Source: an uncultured Pelagibacteraceae bacterium
GTDB taxonomy: Bacteria; Pseudomonadota; Alphaproteobacteria; Pelagibacterales; Pelagibacteraceae
DNA length: 55,136 nt
Assembly (NCBI GenBank): GCA_902615045.1
Contig: CACMNP010000005.1
Location: forward strand, 1-55,136
Direction: 5' to 3'
Shown here: positions 1 to 7,542 of the stretch, piece by piece
Layout: every line of letters begins with the position of its first letter
Position numbering within the stretch: the stretch's first letter is position 1
The notes under the pieces: model-generated
What the model was told of the DNA's origin: nothing
Seen by the model: only the letters and a program-made list of their open reading frames with translations
Database searches by the model: none
Translations under genes and position numbers: made by a program

Positions 1-1
1 G

Positions 2-778
2 TCAGGTGGTGGAGGTGGTAAGGCTTTAGCTTACCTAATCAATAACGCTCCAAAAGATACAGTTTTAGTTCAGTCAACACCATTGGTGTTAAGATCAATT
101 ACCAGACACAAAGGTTATGTAAAAGGTACTGGTACATTATCTTATAAAGATGTTAAACCAATTGCAGGTGTAATTGGAGATTATGGTGCAATAGTTGTTG
201 CAAAAAATTCACCTATCAAAAATTTCAAAGATGCAGTTGATCAGTATCAAAAAGATCCAAAGTCAATTAAAATGGCTGGTGGATCTGTAAGAGGAAGTAT
301 GGACCACTTAATTGGTGCGTTAGCTTTCCAAGCAGCGGGAGCAAATCCAAACGACGTGATTTATGTTCCATATGATGCTGGTGGGAAAGCTCTTGCTGGA
401 CTTTTATCTGGAGAAACTCAAATACTTTCAACGGGTTTAGGTGAAGTAATGGGTGCTAGAGATCAAGTAAGAATAATTGGTATCACAGCTCCTGAAAGAG
501 TAGGTGATGCACCAGAAGCTCCAACATTAAAAGAGCAAGGATATGATGTTCAGTTTGTTAACTGGAGAGGTTTCTTTGCACCAAAAAGCATGAGTATGAG
601 TGACTATAATAAAATCTCTAAAATGCTTGGGGATGTTCAAAAAACACCAGAGTGGGAAGCTGTTAGAAAAAGAAATGCATGGGTAAATATTTATAACCCA
701 GGTTCTAAATTTGATGCATTCTTGGAAAAACAAACAGTTGAAATGACAGCTCTGATGAAAAAACTTGGAGTAATATAA
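2..778 (+). CDS. tctC: Tripartite tricarboxylate transporter substrate-binding protein (TctC family), 5' truncated by window edge
   Basis: The reading frame is open from the first bases of the window, so the N-terminus, including the expected signal peptide, is missing. About 258 of the usual 320 residues remain. A start codon near position 83 falls inside the domain and is not the real start. The visible sequence has TctC-family features: a Gly-rich stretch at the start, a PYDAGGKAL segment, a GARDQVRIIGITAPER segment, and the late EAPTLKEQGYDV motif. The product would be a periplasmic protein delivering a carboxylate to the TctAB permease encoded immediately downstream. The substrate cannot be read from sequence. 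A second, complete paralogue lies at 22470. Confidence 0.9.
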   Translation, partial: SGGGGGKALAYLINNAPKDTVLVQSTPLVLRSITRHKGYVKGTGTLSYKDVKPIAGVIGDYGAIVVAKNSPIKNFKDAVDQYQKDPKSIKMAGGSVRGSMDHLIGALAFQAAGANPNDVIYVPYDAGGKALAGLLSGETQILSTGLGEVMGARDQVRIIGITAPERVGDAPEAPTLKEQGYDVQFVNWRGFFAPKSMSMSDYNKISKMLGDVQKTPEWEAVRKRNAWVNIYNPGSKFDAFLEKQTVEMTALMKKLGVI

Positions 779-802
779 TCTTTATAGATTATTAAAGAAT
801 GT

Positions 803-849
803 AAAGCAGTGAGAATAAGTCCTACAAAATTTATCTCACTGCTTTTTTT
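803..849 (+). terminator. Rho-independent terminator-like hairpin between tctC and tctB, overlapping the tctB start
   Basis: A perfect 12-bp stem pairs 803-814 (AAAGCAGTGAGA) with 834-845 (TCTCACTGCTTT) around a 19-nt loop. A run of seven T at 843-849 follows. The tctB GTG start codon (809-811) is inside the left arm, so the structure could both terminate transcription after tctC and occlude tctB translation. This is seen directly in the sequence; the function is inferred. Confidence 0.75.
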
Positions 850-1279
850 AGTTTTATCAGTATTTTATTTATACACGGCTTACAACATTCAAGTATTTGC
901 ATTCGATGAGAATGCACCATTCAATGCTAGGACTTTTCCAATATATTTAGGTTGGGCAGGAATAATTTTATCGAGTTTAAAAATAATTTTACCTGAGAAA
1001 GTTACTACAGAGGTAAATCACAAACACTTAGATTATAAAAGTATAATTTATTTAATTGTAATCTCTTTAATATATGCAGCTGTAATTTTGAAAATTGGAT
1101 ATTTTATATCAACTTCTTTATTTCTTTTTGCATCTTACTATTTCTTAGGTGAAAGAAGATGGGGACTGATGTTTATTTTATCTTTCCCATTTGTTGCTGC
1201 ATTTATGTATTTGTTACATGGTTTATTAAACATTTACCTACGTGATCCGTTTTTAAAATATATTGGAGTTATGGGATGA
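809..1279 (+). CDS. tctB: Tripartite tricarboxylate transporter small membrane subunit (TctB family)
   Basis: This is a 156-residue, very hydrophobic protein with about four predicted membrane segments, the length and layout of TctB. The first segment is near residues 9-26 and the others are spread from residue 45 to the end. The GTG start at 809 places the first helix where the family has it, and no better start follows, so it is kept although it sits in a hairpin stem (803-845). The gene lies between tctC and tctA and its last codons overlap tctA by 4 nt (ATGA). TctB sequences are poorly conserved, so the assignment rests on size, topology and gene order. It would form the membrane permease with TctA. 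Confidence 0.85.
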   Translation: MRISPTKFISLLFLVLSVFYLYTAYNIQVFAFDENAPFNARTFPIYLGWAGIILSSLKIILPEKVTTEVNHKHLDYKSIIYLIVISLIYAAVILKIGYFISTSLFLFASYYFLGERRWGLMFILSFPFVAAFMYLLHGLLNIYLRDPFLKYIGVMG

Positions 1280-2775
1280 TCGAAGGAATACTTATCGGAT
1301 TATCAACTGCGCTATCATTAACGAATATTTTAATGGTGATGGTTGGATGTTTTGCAGGAACAATAATTGGAATGTTACCAGGACTTGGTCCAATGACTGC
1401 AATTGCATTAATGATACCAATTACTTATGGCTTTGATCCATCAACAGGTTTAATTTTAATGGCAGGAGTTTACTATGGTGCAGTATTTGGAGGATCTACA
1501 TCTTCTATTTTATTAAATGCTCCTGGAATACCAGGAACTGTTGCTACTGCATTTGATGGTTATCCAATGGCACAACAAGGTAAAGCTGGTAAAGCTTTAG
1601 CAATCGCTGCTTATAGTTCATTTGCAGGTGGAACAATTTCTGCAATATTTTTATTAGTTGCAGCCCCTAGTTTGTCAAAAGTAAGTTTAGCTTTTAGATC
1701 ACCTGATTATTTTGCATTAATGATCTTAGGTTTAACTGCAATTTCTGCATTTTCATCTAAAGGTCAGTTTTTAAAGGCAATGATGATGGTTATTTTAGGA
1801 TTAATGCTAGCAACTGTAGGACAAGACTCTTTGTCAGACATCACAAGGTTTACATTTAATAATATGAACTTAACAGATGGTATAAGCTTTGTATTAATTG
1901 TGATGGCAACATTTGCAATGAGTGAAGCTTTAACGATTATTTTTAGAGGGAAAGATCCAAACAGAGCTGCAAAACAAATTTCATTAACAGAACTAGGTTC
2001 AATTAAAGTAAATAAAGAAGAAACCATCAAAATGGCCAAAACAATACCTAGGTCATCTATATTGGGTTTTTTGATAGGTGTTTTACCTGGAGCAGGCGCA
2101 ACTATAGCATCTTTCTTAGCTTATGGAATGGAAAGAAATTATGTGAATGAAGAAGAAAAACAAAAATTTGGAAAAGGTAGTGTTCATGGTTTATCCGCAC
2201 CAGAAACTGCTAACAATGCAGCTTGCTCTGGATCATTTGTTCCATTACTAACATTAGGAATTCCTGGAAGTGGTACAACAGCTGTAATGCTTGGAGCTCT
2301 TTTAGGATTTGGTATTCAGCCAGGACCAAGACTTTATCAAACTAACCCTGAAATATTCTGGTCGGTTATTATGTCAATGTACATTGGTATGGTCGTACTT
2401 TTGATTTTAAATTTACCATTAATTCCTTATATAGCTAGAATTTTAGCGGTACCAAGAAATTATTTAATTCCTTTAATTTTATTTTTCTCAGTGACAGGAA
2501 TTTATTTAATGTCATTTAATAATTTTGATATTTTTTTAATGATAGGTATTGCAGTGGTTGCAACTTTTTTAAGGCTATACGATTTTCCCATGCCACCTTT
2601 AATATTAGCTTTTGTACTTGGAGGACTAATGGAGGAAACATTGAGAAGATCACTTTTAATAAGTGATGGTTCACCTAATTTTTTATGGGATAGGCCTATA
2701 ACACTAATAATATTATTGATAACACTAACAATTGTTGGTTGGCAAATTTTTTCAACTTTTAGAAAAAAAATTTAA
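1276..2775 (+). CDS. tctA: Tripartite tricarboxylate transporter large permease subunit (TctA family)
   Basis: This 499-residue polytopic membrane protein has the TctA duplicated architecture. The first half carries GMLPGLGPMTAIALMIP near residue 33 and a GSTSSILLNAPGIPGT loop near residue 75. The second half repeats the theme with GVLPGAGATIASF near residue 269 and TLGIPGSGTTAVMLGA near residue 327. It would be the cation-driven channel subunit fed by TctC, with TctB as partner. The start overlaps the tctB stop by 4 nt, implying translational coupling. The 3' end overlaps by 4 nt the end of a convergent small membrane-protein gene, with no terminator between them. Confidence 0.95.
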   Translation: MIEGILIGLSTALSLTNILMVMVGCFAGTIIGMLPGLGPMTAIALMIPITYGFDPSTGLILMAGVYYGAVFGGSTSSILLNAPGIPGTVATAFDGYPMAQQGKAGKALAIAAYSSFAGGTISAIFLLVAAPSLSKVSLAFRSPDYFALMILGLTAISAFSSKGQFLKAMMMVILGLMLATVGQDSLSDITRFTFNNMNLTDGISFVLIVMATFAMSEALTIIFRGKDPNRAAKQISLTELGSIKVNKEETIKMAKTIPRSSILGFLIGVLPGAGATIASFLAYGMERNYVNEEEKQKFGKGSVHGLSAPETANNAACSGSFVPLLTLGIPGSGTTAVMLGALLGFGIQPGPRLYQTNPEIFWSVIMSMYIGMVVLLILNLPLIPYIARILAVPRNYLIPLILFFSVTGIYLMSFNNFDIFLMIGIAVVATFLRLYDFPMPPLILAFVLGGLMEETLRRSLLISDGSPNFLWDRPITLIILLITLTIVGWQIFSTFRKKI

Positions 2776-3188
2776 ATATAAATTTTATCAGCTAGACCGT
2801 AGCAAAGAATTCCACTTAGCACTGTTAAAATGCCCGATGCAATGACACCTTCACTATTTGTTTTTTCGTTATGTCCAAGCTTATTGATATAAATTGTATA
2901 TATCCCAATTAAAAAATATAAAACGTTTTGAGCAAAAATTAATGTAAAGAAACCCCATGTTCCTGCCAAACCGTCTGCTTTAATTAACATTATGTATAGT
3001 GCTACTAAAACTGATGCAATAAACGGTGCTCCAAAAAATCTAACCATCACAGCTGCAGAGTGATCTATATTGTATTGATGTAAAAATGACTTTGTTGCAA
3101 CAACTGTTCTGAAAGCATAAACGGCGTAAACAATAAAATGTAAAATAAAAATACTTAAATAAATTATTCCATTAAATTTATCTAGCAT
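2772..3188 (-). CDS. Small four-helix membrane protein of unknown function
   Basis: I do not recognise a family. The 138-residue product has about four hydrophobic segments (residues about 8-28, 50-68, 78-99 and 117-133) separated by short charged loops, with no signal peptide, conserved Cys pairs or recognisable motif. It is convergent with tctA, overlapping it by 4 nt, and its start is 9 nt downstream of the stop of the co-directional glycosyltransferase gene, so it is probably the last gene of a three-gene minus-strand operon (4834 to 2772). It is likely an inner-membrane protein. The reading is supported by the tight packing and steady codon use, not by homology. Confidence 0.7.
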   Translation of the reverse strand: MLDKFNGIIYLSIFILHFIVYAVYAFRTVVATKSFLHQYNIDHSAAVMVRFFGAPFIASVLVALYIMLIKADGLAGTWGFFTLIFAQNVLYFLIGIYTIYINKLGHNEKTNSEGVIASGILTVLSGILCYGLADKIYI

Positions 3189-3197
3189 GTATTAACT

Positions 3198-4280
3198 TTA
3201 TAAGATTCTTTTATAGTTTTCAATTATCTTATCCCAAAGAAAATTTTCGGAATGACTTTTGCACTCTTTTCCAAACTCAATATATTTATTACTTTCAAAT
3301 AAACTATCTATACTTGAATAAATTTCATCTAGACTGTTACCATCGCAAATTAACCCCGTTTTATTATGAATAATTGCATCAGAAGCACCACCATCTTTAC
3401 CACCTATAGATGGGACCCCATATTGTGCAGCTTCAATAAAAGAAATTCCAAACCCCTCAACTGAAGTTTTGTGAATTATTGATGGCATTATAAAAATATT
3501 TGATTTTGCAATTAATGCATTTTTCAATTCATTAGATATATCGCTTAAAAAATTTATATATTTATCAAGTTTTAATTCTATCACTAATTTTTTTAAATTT
3601 TCTTCTTCATCTCCATATCCTATACAAGTGTAAGTAATATCAGGGTATTTCTCTTTTAAATTCCGAATAGCCATTATAACTTTTTCGTGATTTTTTCTTT
3701 TATCAAATCTAGAAACAGTAATTAGCCTTTGTTTTTTTCCTTTTAGCATTTCTTCTGCTTGTTTAAGGTCATCTTTTGGAATTTCTTCAACAGGATCTAC
3801 GCCTGGATTTATAACTATTAATCTTTTTTCTTCAACTCCGAGACTAACTGCTAAATTTTTTGTGAAATTTGAGTTTGCTACAACATGATCAACATGATTT
3901 AATACCTCCAGAACTTTTTTGTTCAACCTAGATCCTTTGGGATAATTAATTTCTTTAGAATGAATTAAACATATTTTCTTTTTTGAAGATTTTATGAGTT
4001 CTAAACTTTTCCAGTGATCTGCAATAATACAATTTACATTTTTATTTTCATTTAAATATTCATTTATCAGTAAAGATTTTCTATATTTTCTCAATAATTT
4101 AACTCCACTAACTCTTTCAATTGTAAATGAAACTTTATCATCAAATTTTTTATGATCTTCGTGATAATCAGCAAAAACTTTAACCATATCAATTTTTGAT
4201 AAAGATCTAGCTAATCCCCACATTAGATTTTGCATACCACCAACTTCAGGAGGGAAAGTTCTAGTTATTATTAAATACAT
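3198..4280 (-). CDS. Glycosyltransferase, family 4 (GT-B fold)
   Basis: This 360-residue protein has the layout of GT4 retaining glycosyltransferases. The N-terminal donor loop PPEVGGMQ is at residues 10-17. A SRFDKRKNHE motif near residue 190 opens the nucleotide-sugar-binding domain, and the signature EGFGISFIEAAQYGVP is near residue 275, with the Glu expected to contact the donor. It likely acts at the cytoplasmic face in surface glycan or glycolipid synthesis; donor and acceptor are unknown. Its ATG overlaps the stop of the upstream thioredoxin-like gene by one base (TAATG). No other glycan genes surround it. Confidence 0.88.
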   Translation of the reverse strand: MYLIITRTFPPEVGGMQNLMWGLARSLSKIDMVKVFADYHEDHKKFDDKVSFTIERVSGVKLLRKYRKSLLINEYLNENKNVNCIIADHWKSLELIKSSKKKICLIHSKEINYPKGSRLNKKVLEVLNHVDHVVANSNFTKNLAVSLGVEEKRLIVINPGVDPVEEIPKDDLKQAEEMLKGKKQRLITVSRFDKRKNHEKVIMAIRNLKEKYPDITYTCIGYGDEEENLKKLVIELKLDKYINFLSDISNELKNALIAKSNIFIMPSIIHKTSVEGFGISFIEAAQYGVPSIGGKDGGASDAIIHNKTGLICDGNSLDEIYSSIDSLFESNKYIEFGKECKSHSENFLWDKIIENYKRIL

Positions 4281-4834
4281 TAATTAGATGACCACTTAAT
4301 ACCACAACCCATACTTGGGAATTGTTCTTCAGGACCTTTACCTGTTTCTGAAACTTGTTTCATAGCAATAAATAAATCACTATCTCCAGATCTGACAGGT
4401 TTTAATTCACTTAATTCTCTAATTCTTCCTCTATATTGAAGACCAAAATCTTTATCATAACCAAAAAAATCTGGAGTACATACAGCATCATATTTTCTTG
4501 CAATGTCTTGGGTTTCATCAATTAGATAAGGAAAATTAAATTTATGTTTAATTGCAAATTCAATCATATTTTCAAATGAGTCCTCTGGATAATTAATTGG
4601 ATCATTAGAGCATATTGCAACTGAATTTATTCCTAAATCATTAAGCTTAGTACAGTCCTCCACCACATCTCTAATAATTGCTTTTACATATGGACAATGA
4701 TTACAAATAAACATTATCAACGTTCCATTTTCGCCTTTGATATCATTTAAAGATATTAATTTGTTCTCTGTAGATTTTAATTCAAAGTTTTCTGCTTTTT
4801 TTCCAAAATCACATACTGGTGTTTTAATAGGCAT
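4280..4834 (-). CDS. Thioredoxin-fold (AhpC/TSA-like redoxin) protein
   Basis: This 184-residue single-domain protein has a redoxin fold with a CxxC centre at Cys44-Cys47 (CNHCPYVK), the pattern of the thioredoxin-family proteins with an NHCPYV signature. A second conserved region, VCTPDFFGYD, follows near residue 117. There is no signal peptide, so it is probably cytoplasmic. The role would be thiol-disulfide exchange or peroxide detoxification, but the client is unknown. It is the first gene of a minus-strand group with the glycosyltransferase and the small membrane protein, and is divergent from the gamma-carbonic anhydrase gene with only 20 nt between them. Confidence 0.85.
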   Translation of the reverse strand: MPIKTPVCDFGKKAENFELKSTENKLISLNDIKGENGTLIMFICNHCPYVKAIIRDVVEDCTKLNDLGINSVAICSNDPINYPEDSFENMIEFAIKHKFNFPYLIDETQDIARKYDAVCTPDFFGYDKDFGLQYRGRIRELSELKPVRSGDSDLFIAMKQVSETGKGPEEQFPSMGCGIKWSSN

Positions 4835-4854
4835 AATGTAATAATATATAAATT

Positions 4855-5367
4855 ATGTTTTACGATTTGGAAGATAAAAAACCAAAAAACTCTGGCGAAA
4901 ATTGGGTAGCACCAAATGCAACTATTATTGGAGATGTCACATTAGAAAAAAACTCCAGTGTTTGGTTTAATGCTGTAATTAGAGGGGATAATGAAAACAT
5001 TCATGTTGGAGAAGGTTCAAATGTTCAAGATGGAAGCGTTTTGCATACTGACCCAGGTTGCCCTTTAAGAATTGGTAAAGATGTAACTATCGGTCATATC
5101 GTTATGCTTCATGGATGTACAATTGGAGACAATAGTTTAATAGGTATTGGAGCTGTCATTTTAAATAATGCAAAAATAGGTAAAAACTGCATCATTGGTG
5201 CAAAAGCATTAATAACTGAAAACAAAGAAATTCCAGATAACTCATTAGTAGTTGGAGCACCAGGAAGAGTGGTAAGAAAACTCACTGATGATGAGATAGG
5301 TAAAATTACAGAGAATGCAAAACATTACCAAGATAATTGGAAAAGATACGTAAAAACAGTTTTTTAA
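4855..5367 (+). CDS. Gamma-class carbonic anhydrase / hexapeptide-repeat protein
   Basis: The 170-residue protein is built of hexapeptide repeats forming a left-handed beta helix, as in the YrdA/PaaY/CaiE-like gamma carbonic anhydrase family. The three metal-ligand histidines expected for the family are present at His64 (VLHTD), His81 and His86 (GHIVMLHGC). Arg43-Gly-Asp45 also matches the conserved RGD. It could hydrate CO2 as a trimer, although many members have undetected or redox-dependent activity, so activity is not certain. It is followed after one base by a DUF1330 gene. A beta-class relative lies less than 2 kb away at 6540. Confidence 0.88.
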   Translation: MFYDLEDKKPKNSGENWVAPNATIIGDVTLEKNSSVWFNAVIRGDNENIHVGEGSNVQDGSVLHTDPGCPLRIGKDVTIGHIVMLHGCTIGDNSLIGIGAVILNNAKIGKNCIIGAKALITENKEIPDNSLVVGAPGRVVRKLTDDEIGKITENAKHYQDNWKRYVKTVF

Positions 5368-5368
5368 T

Positions 5369-5659
5369 ATGCCAGCAGGGTATGTAATTGCACAATTAAG
5401 AGTAACTAATCCAGAAAATTACAAAGAGTACATTGAAAAAGTTAATCCAATTGTAAAAAAATTTGATGGAGAGTTTTTAGTTAGAAATGGTGAGTATCAA
5501 ATATTTGATGGTGAAACTAAATTTCCAAGAATAATAGTTCTAAAATTTCCAAGTTATGAGAGAGCGCTAGAATGGTATAATTCGGAAGAATATAAACCTA
5601 TAAAACAGATAAGAATCGATAATTCTGAAGGAACAAATATAATAATTAGAGGATTATGA
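5369..5659 (+). CDS. DUF1330 family protein
   Basis: The 96-residue protein matches the DUF1330 pattern of a small ferredoxin-like alpha/beta dimer: an N-terminal YVIAQLRVTNPENYKEY strand-helix, a GEFLVRNG turn near residue 35, and a C-terminal FPSYERALEWYNSEEY helix near residue 65. Members are related to dimeric alpha-beta barrel proteins, but no enzymatic role is established for most. The gene lies 1 nt after the gamma carbonic anhydrase gene and overlaps the next gene by 4 nt (ATGA), so the three are probably one transcription unit. Confidence 0.85.
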   Translation: MPAGYVIAQLRVTNPENYKEYIEKVNPIVKKFDGEFLVRNGEYQIFDGETKFPRIIVLKFPSYERALEWYNSEEYKPIKQIRIDNSEGTNIIIRGL

Positions 5660-6534
5660 AAAAAATATTTATAATTTTTATTGCTTTATTAATATCTCTG
5701 AATACTGCAGTCGCTAATGAAAAATTTGAGTTTAGATACAATATTCATGAAAATTTACCAAAAAAATGGGTAACTGAATTCAAGAATATAATGGATGTTT
5801 TACAAGAAGTTCTACCTATTCAAAATAATATGAATGATTATCTCAAAAGTCCAGGAATGGATATCTATGCTTGGAAAAGTACAAAAAATCCTTTTCCAGA
5901 AGTTAAGAATAATATGAAAGGTTCATGTATTTGCGGTGATGGTTCAACTAGATGGCTGCAATTAGACATATATCCACAAGATTGGACAAGTTCAAGAAAT
6001 AGAATTCGTACTTATTCTGTTATTGCTCATGAATATTTTCATGTTTATCAAATATCACTTTCAGAAAATAAATTATCAGATAGAGAATCACCAAAATGGT
6101 TAACCGAGGGAGGAGCAAAAGTTTTTGAGGAAATGTATGTGAAACAATATTATAAAAAAGATCTTTTAAAGGCCGACATTAAAGAGACAAAAAGATGGAG
6201 TATTAAAAAAGTTACTAAAGAACCTCATTTATACGAAAAACACAAAACATCAAATAAAAGAGGAATGGATGGCAATTATACAGGCTCTGCATTCATGTTG
6301 CTGGCTTTAGTTAACGAATTAAAAAAAAATAATATTTCTGAAGAAGAAGCATTTGAGTTAGTTTTTAGAGAATTCTGGATACAGAGGGGTAAAAATGATT
6401 GGCCAAAGGCCTTTAAAGATACTTTTGGAATGAGTCATGATGAATTTTATGAAAGGTTAAGTAAATACAAAAGAAAAGATCTTAAAAAAATACTTCCAAG
6501 CAAGTCTTTGAAGATACAAGATATTTTTAATTAA
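5656..6534 (+). CDS. Exported putative zinc metallopeptidase (HExxH, gluzincin-like)
   Basis: This 292-residue protein starts with a clear signal peptide (residues 1-20, ending NTAVA). A zinc-binding motif His125-Glu126-x-x-His129 lies in VIAHEYFHVYQ and is followed 22 residues later by a WLTEGGA segment whose Glu151 is well placed as the third ligand. This is the HExxH...E arrangement of gluzincins. A helical C-terminal part follows. I do not recognise a specific family. It is likely periplasmic, with peptidase activity inferred from the motif only. Its start overlaps the DUF1330 gene by 4 nt. Confidence 0.75.
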   Translation: MKKIFIIFIALLISLNTAVANEKFEFRYNIHENLPKKWVTEFKNIMDVLQEVLPIQNNMNDYLKSPGMDIYAWKSTKNPFPEVKNNMKGSCICGDGSTRWLQLDIYPQDWTSSRNRIRTYSVIAHEYFHVYQISLSENKLSDRESPKWLTEGGAKVFEEMYVKQYYKKDLLKADIKETKRWSIKKVTKEPHLYEKHKTSNKRGMDGNYTGSAFMLLALVNELKKNNISEEEAFELVFREFWIQRGKNDWPKAFKDTFGMSHDEFYERLSKYKRKDLKKILPSKSLKIQDIFN

Positions 6535-6539
6535 AGAAT

Positions 6540-6935
6540 TTAATCTCTAAGTGACAATATTTTAAAAGATAGTTTTAATTTAGGAAATCTTTTATTTAAA
6601 ATTAGTTTAATTTTTTTAAATGAATCGTTATGTATTTTCTTTTCTATAACTGAATTAAAATCTTTCTGTCCATTTACTATTTTAGCTGCACCACAATCTT
6701 CGTGATTGATAACTATTAATTTACTTATATTATGTAACTTTATTGAAGTTGATAAATTATCCAAAAAGGTTGATTGCCATTTTTTAAATTTTTTAGAAGT
6801 CACACCAATGGCTGCTCCAGCAATAGTAAATGAGCTATATTTTCCAGTTAATTTCTTTTTTTTTAAATAATTAAAAACTTTTGGCTGAAACCTTGGATCC
6901 ATACATGACAAAACCATAGCTTCATATTTTTTCAT
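6540..6935 (-). CDS. Beta-carbonic-anhydrase-like protein (short form)
   Basis: The start at 6935 is chosen because its ATG overlaps the upstream stop as TAATG; an in-frame GTG at 6950 would add only five residues. The 131-residue product has all zinc and active-site residues of beta carbonic anhydrases: Cys11, Asp13 and Arg15 in LSCMDPRF, then His78 and Cys81 in NHEDCGAAK. It is much shorter than typical members (about 200 residues), lacking the C-terminal helices, so activity is uncertain. It is the last gene of a minus-strand group with the flavin-binding protein and the dehydrogenase, and converges on the HExxH gene. Confidence 0.8.
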   Translation of the reverse strand: MKKYEAMVLSCMDPRFQPKVFNYLKKKKLTGKYSSFTIAGAAIGVTSKKFKKWQSTFLDNLSTSIKLHNISKLIVINHEDCGAAKIVNGQKDFNSVIEKKIHNDSFKKIKLILNKRFPKLKLSFKILSLRD

Positions 6936-7540
6936 TACGGCACCAACCAAGTATCTTTACTATTATCAATGTCAAATCTAGCTCTTCGATGACCTTTTGC
7001 AGCTAAATACAACCACTCAATAGATTTAATTTTACACTGTATAACAGTGAAGTTTTTATATCCTTCTTCACTTTGTTCTTTTGTGTAATCAAAATTATCT
7101 AATTCAGGTTTTAAACCAGATGTTGGAATATGAGACTCTGTACCTGGTCCATTATCTACTAAGTAACATTTACGACTTATATGTTGAGTTTTTTCCCAAG
7201 ATTGTTTTGTTATATCATTATTGTGATTAATAATTGCTTCAACTTTTAATCTAACCTGAATTTTTTCATCTTTATCGTAAAATAACATAGATGAATTAGG
7301 ATTTTTTTCTAAGATTTTAATTTTATCAGATCTAATATCACTGTGGAATTGCACTAAACTATTTTGTTCATCTGATTTTCTAAGAACAACAATTCTACTT
7401 TCAATATTTTCTTCACTCCCACACGAAAAAACAGGTATTCTAAAAGGAGACGATCTATTAGTAACAGCATCAGTTAACATTAACCAAATTTTCTTTTTTA
7501 TTTCGGAAAAATCCTCGTAGTAGGGAACAGTGGTAGACAC
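6935..7540 (-). CDS. Pyridoxamine 5'-phosphate oxidase family flavoprotein
   Basis: The 201-residue product has the split-barrel FMN-binding layout of the PNPOx family. An SRIVVLRKSD-like strand (near residue 47) and a SDKIKILEKNPN segment precede MLFYDKDEKIQVRLKV, and a C-terminal IEWLYLAAKGHRRARFD closes the domain. The C-terminal W-L-x(4)-H-R-R-A-x-F is typical of the group including PdxH-like and Alr4036-like proteins, but it is not a clear PdxH. Substrate is unknown. It lies 2 nt downstream of the dehydrogenase gene and overlaps the beta-carbonic-anhydrase-like gene by 1 nt. Confidence 0.82.
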   Translation of the reverse strand: MSTTVPYYEDFSEIKKKIWLMLTDAVTNRSSPFRIPVFSCGSEENIESRIVVLRKSDEQNSLVQFHSDIRSDKIKILEKNPNSSMLFYDKDEKIQVRLKVEAIINHNNDITKQSWEKTQHISRKCYLVDNGPGTESHIPTSGLKPELDNFDYTKEQSEEGYKNFTVIQCKIKSIEWLYLAAKGHRRARFDIDNSKDTWLVP

Positions 7541-7542
7541 AA

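Noticed and set aside
83-778. tctC starting at the TTG near position 83
   Set aside because: The frame is open back to base 2 and upstream residues continue the TctC domain, so the gene is cut by the window edge and does not start there.
1764-2039. Antisense gene inside tctA
   Set aside because: Long antisense frames are expected opposite this codon usage. It has no motif, no ribosome site, and no spacing consistent with a gene. The same reasoning removes the other antisense frames such as 13142-13462, 18229-18522 and 46119-46361.
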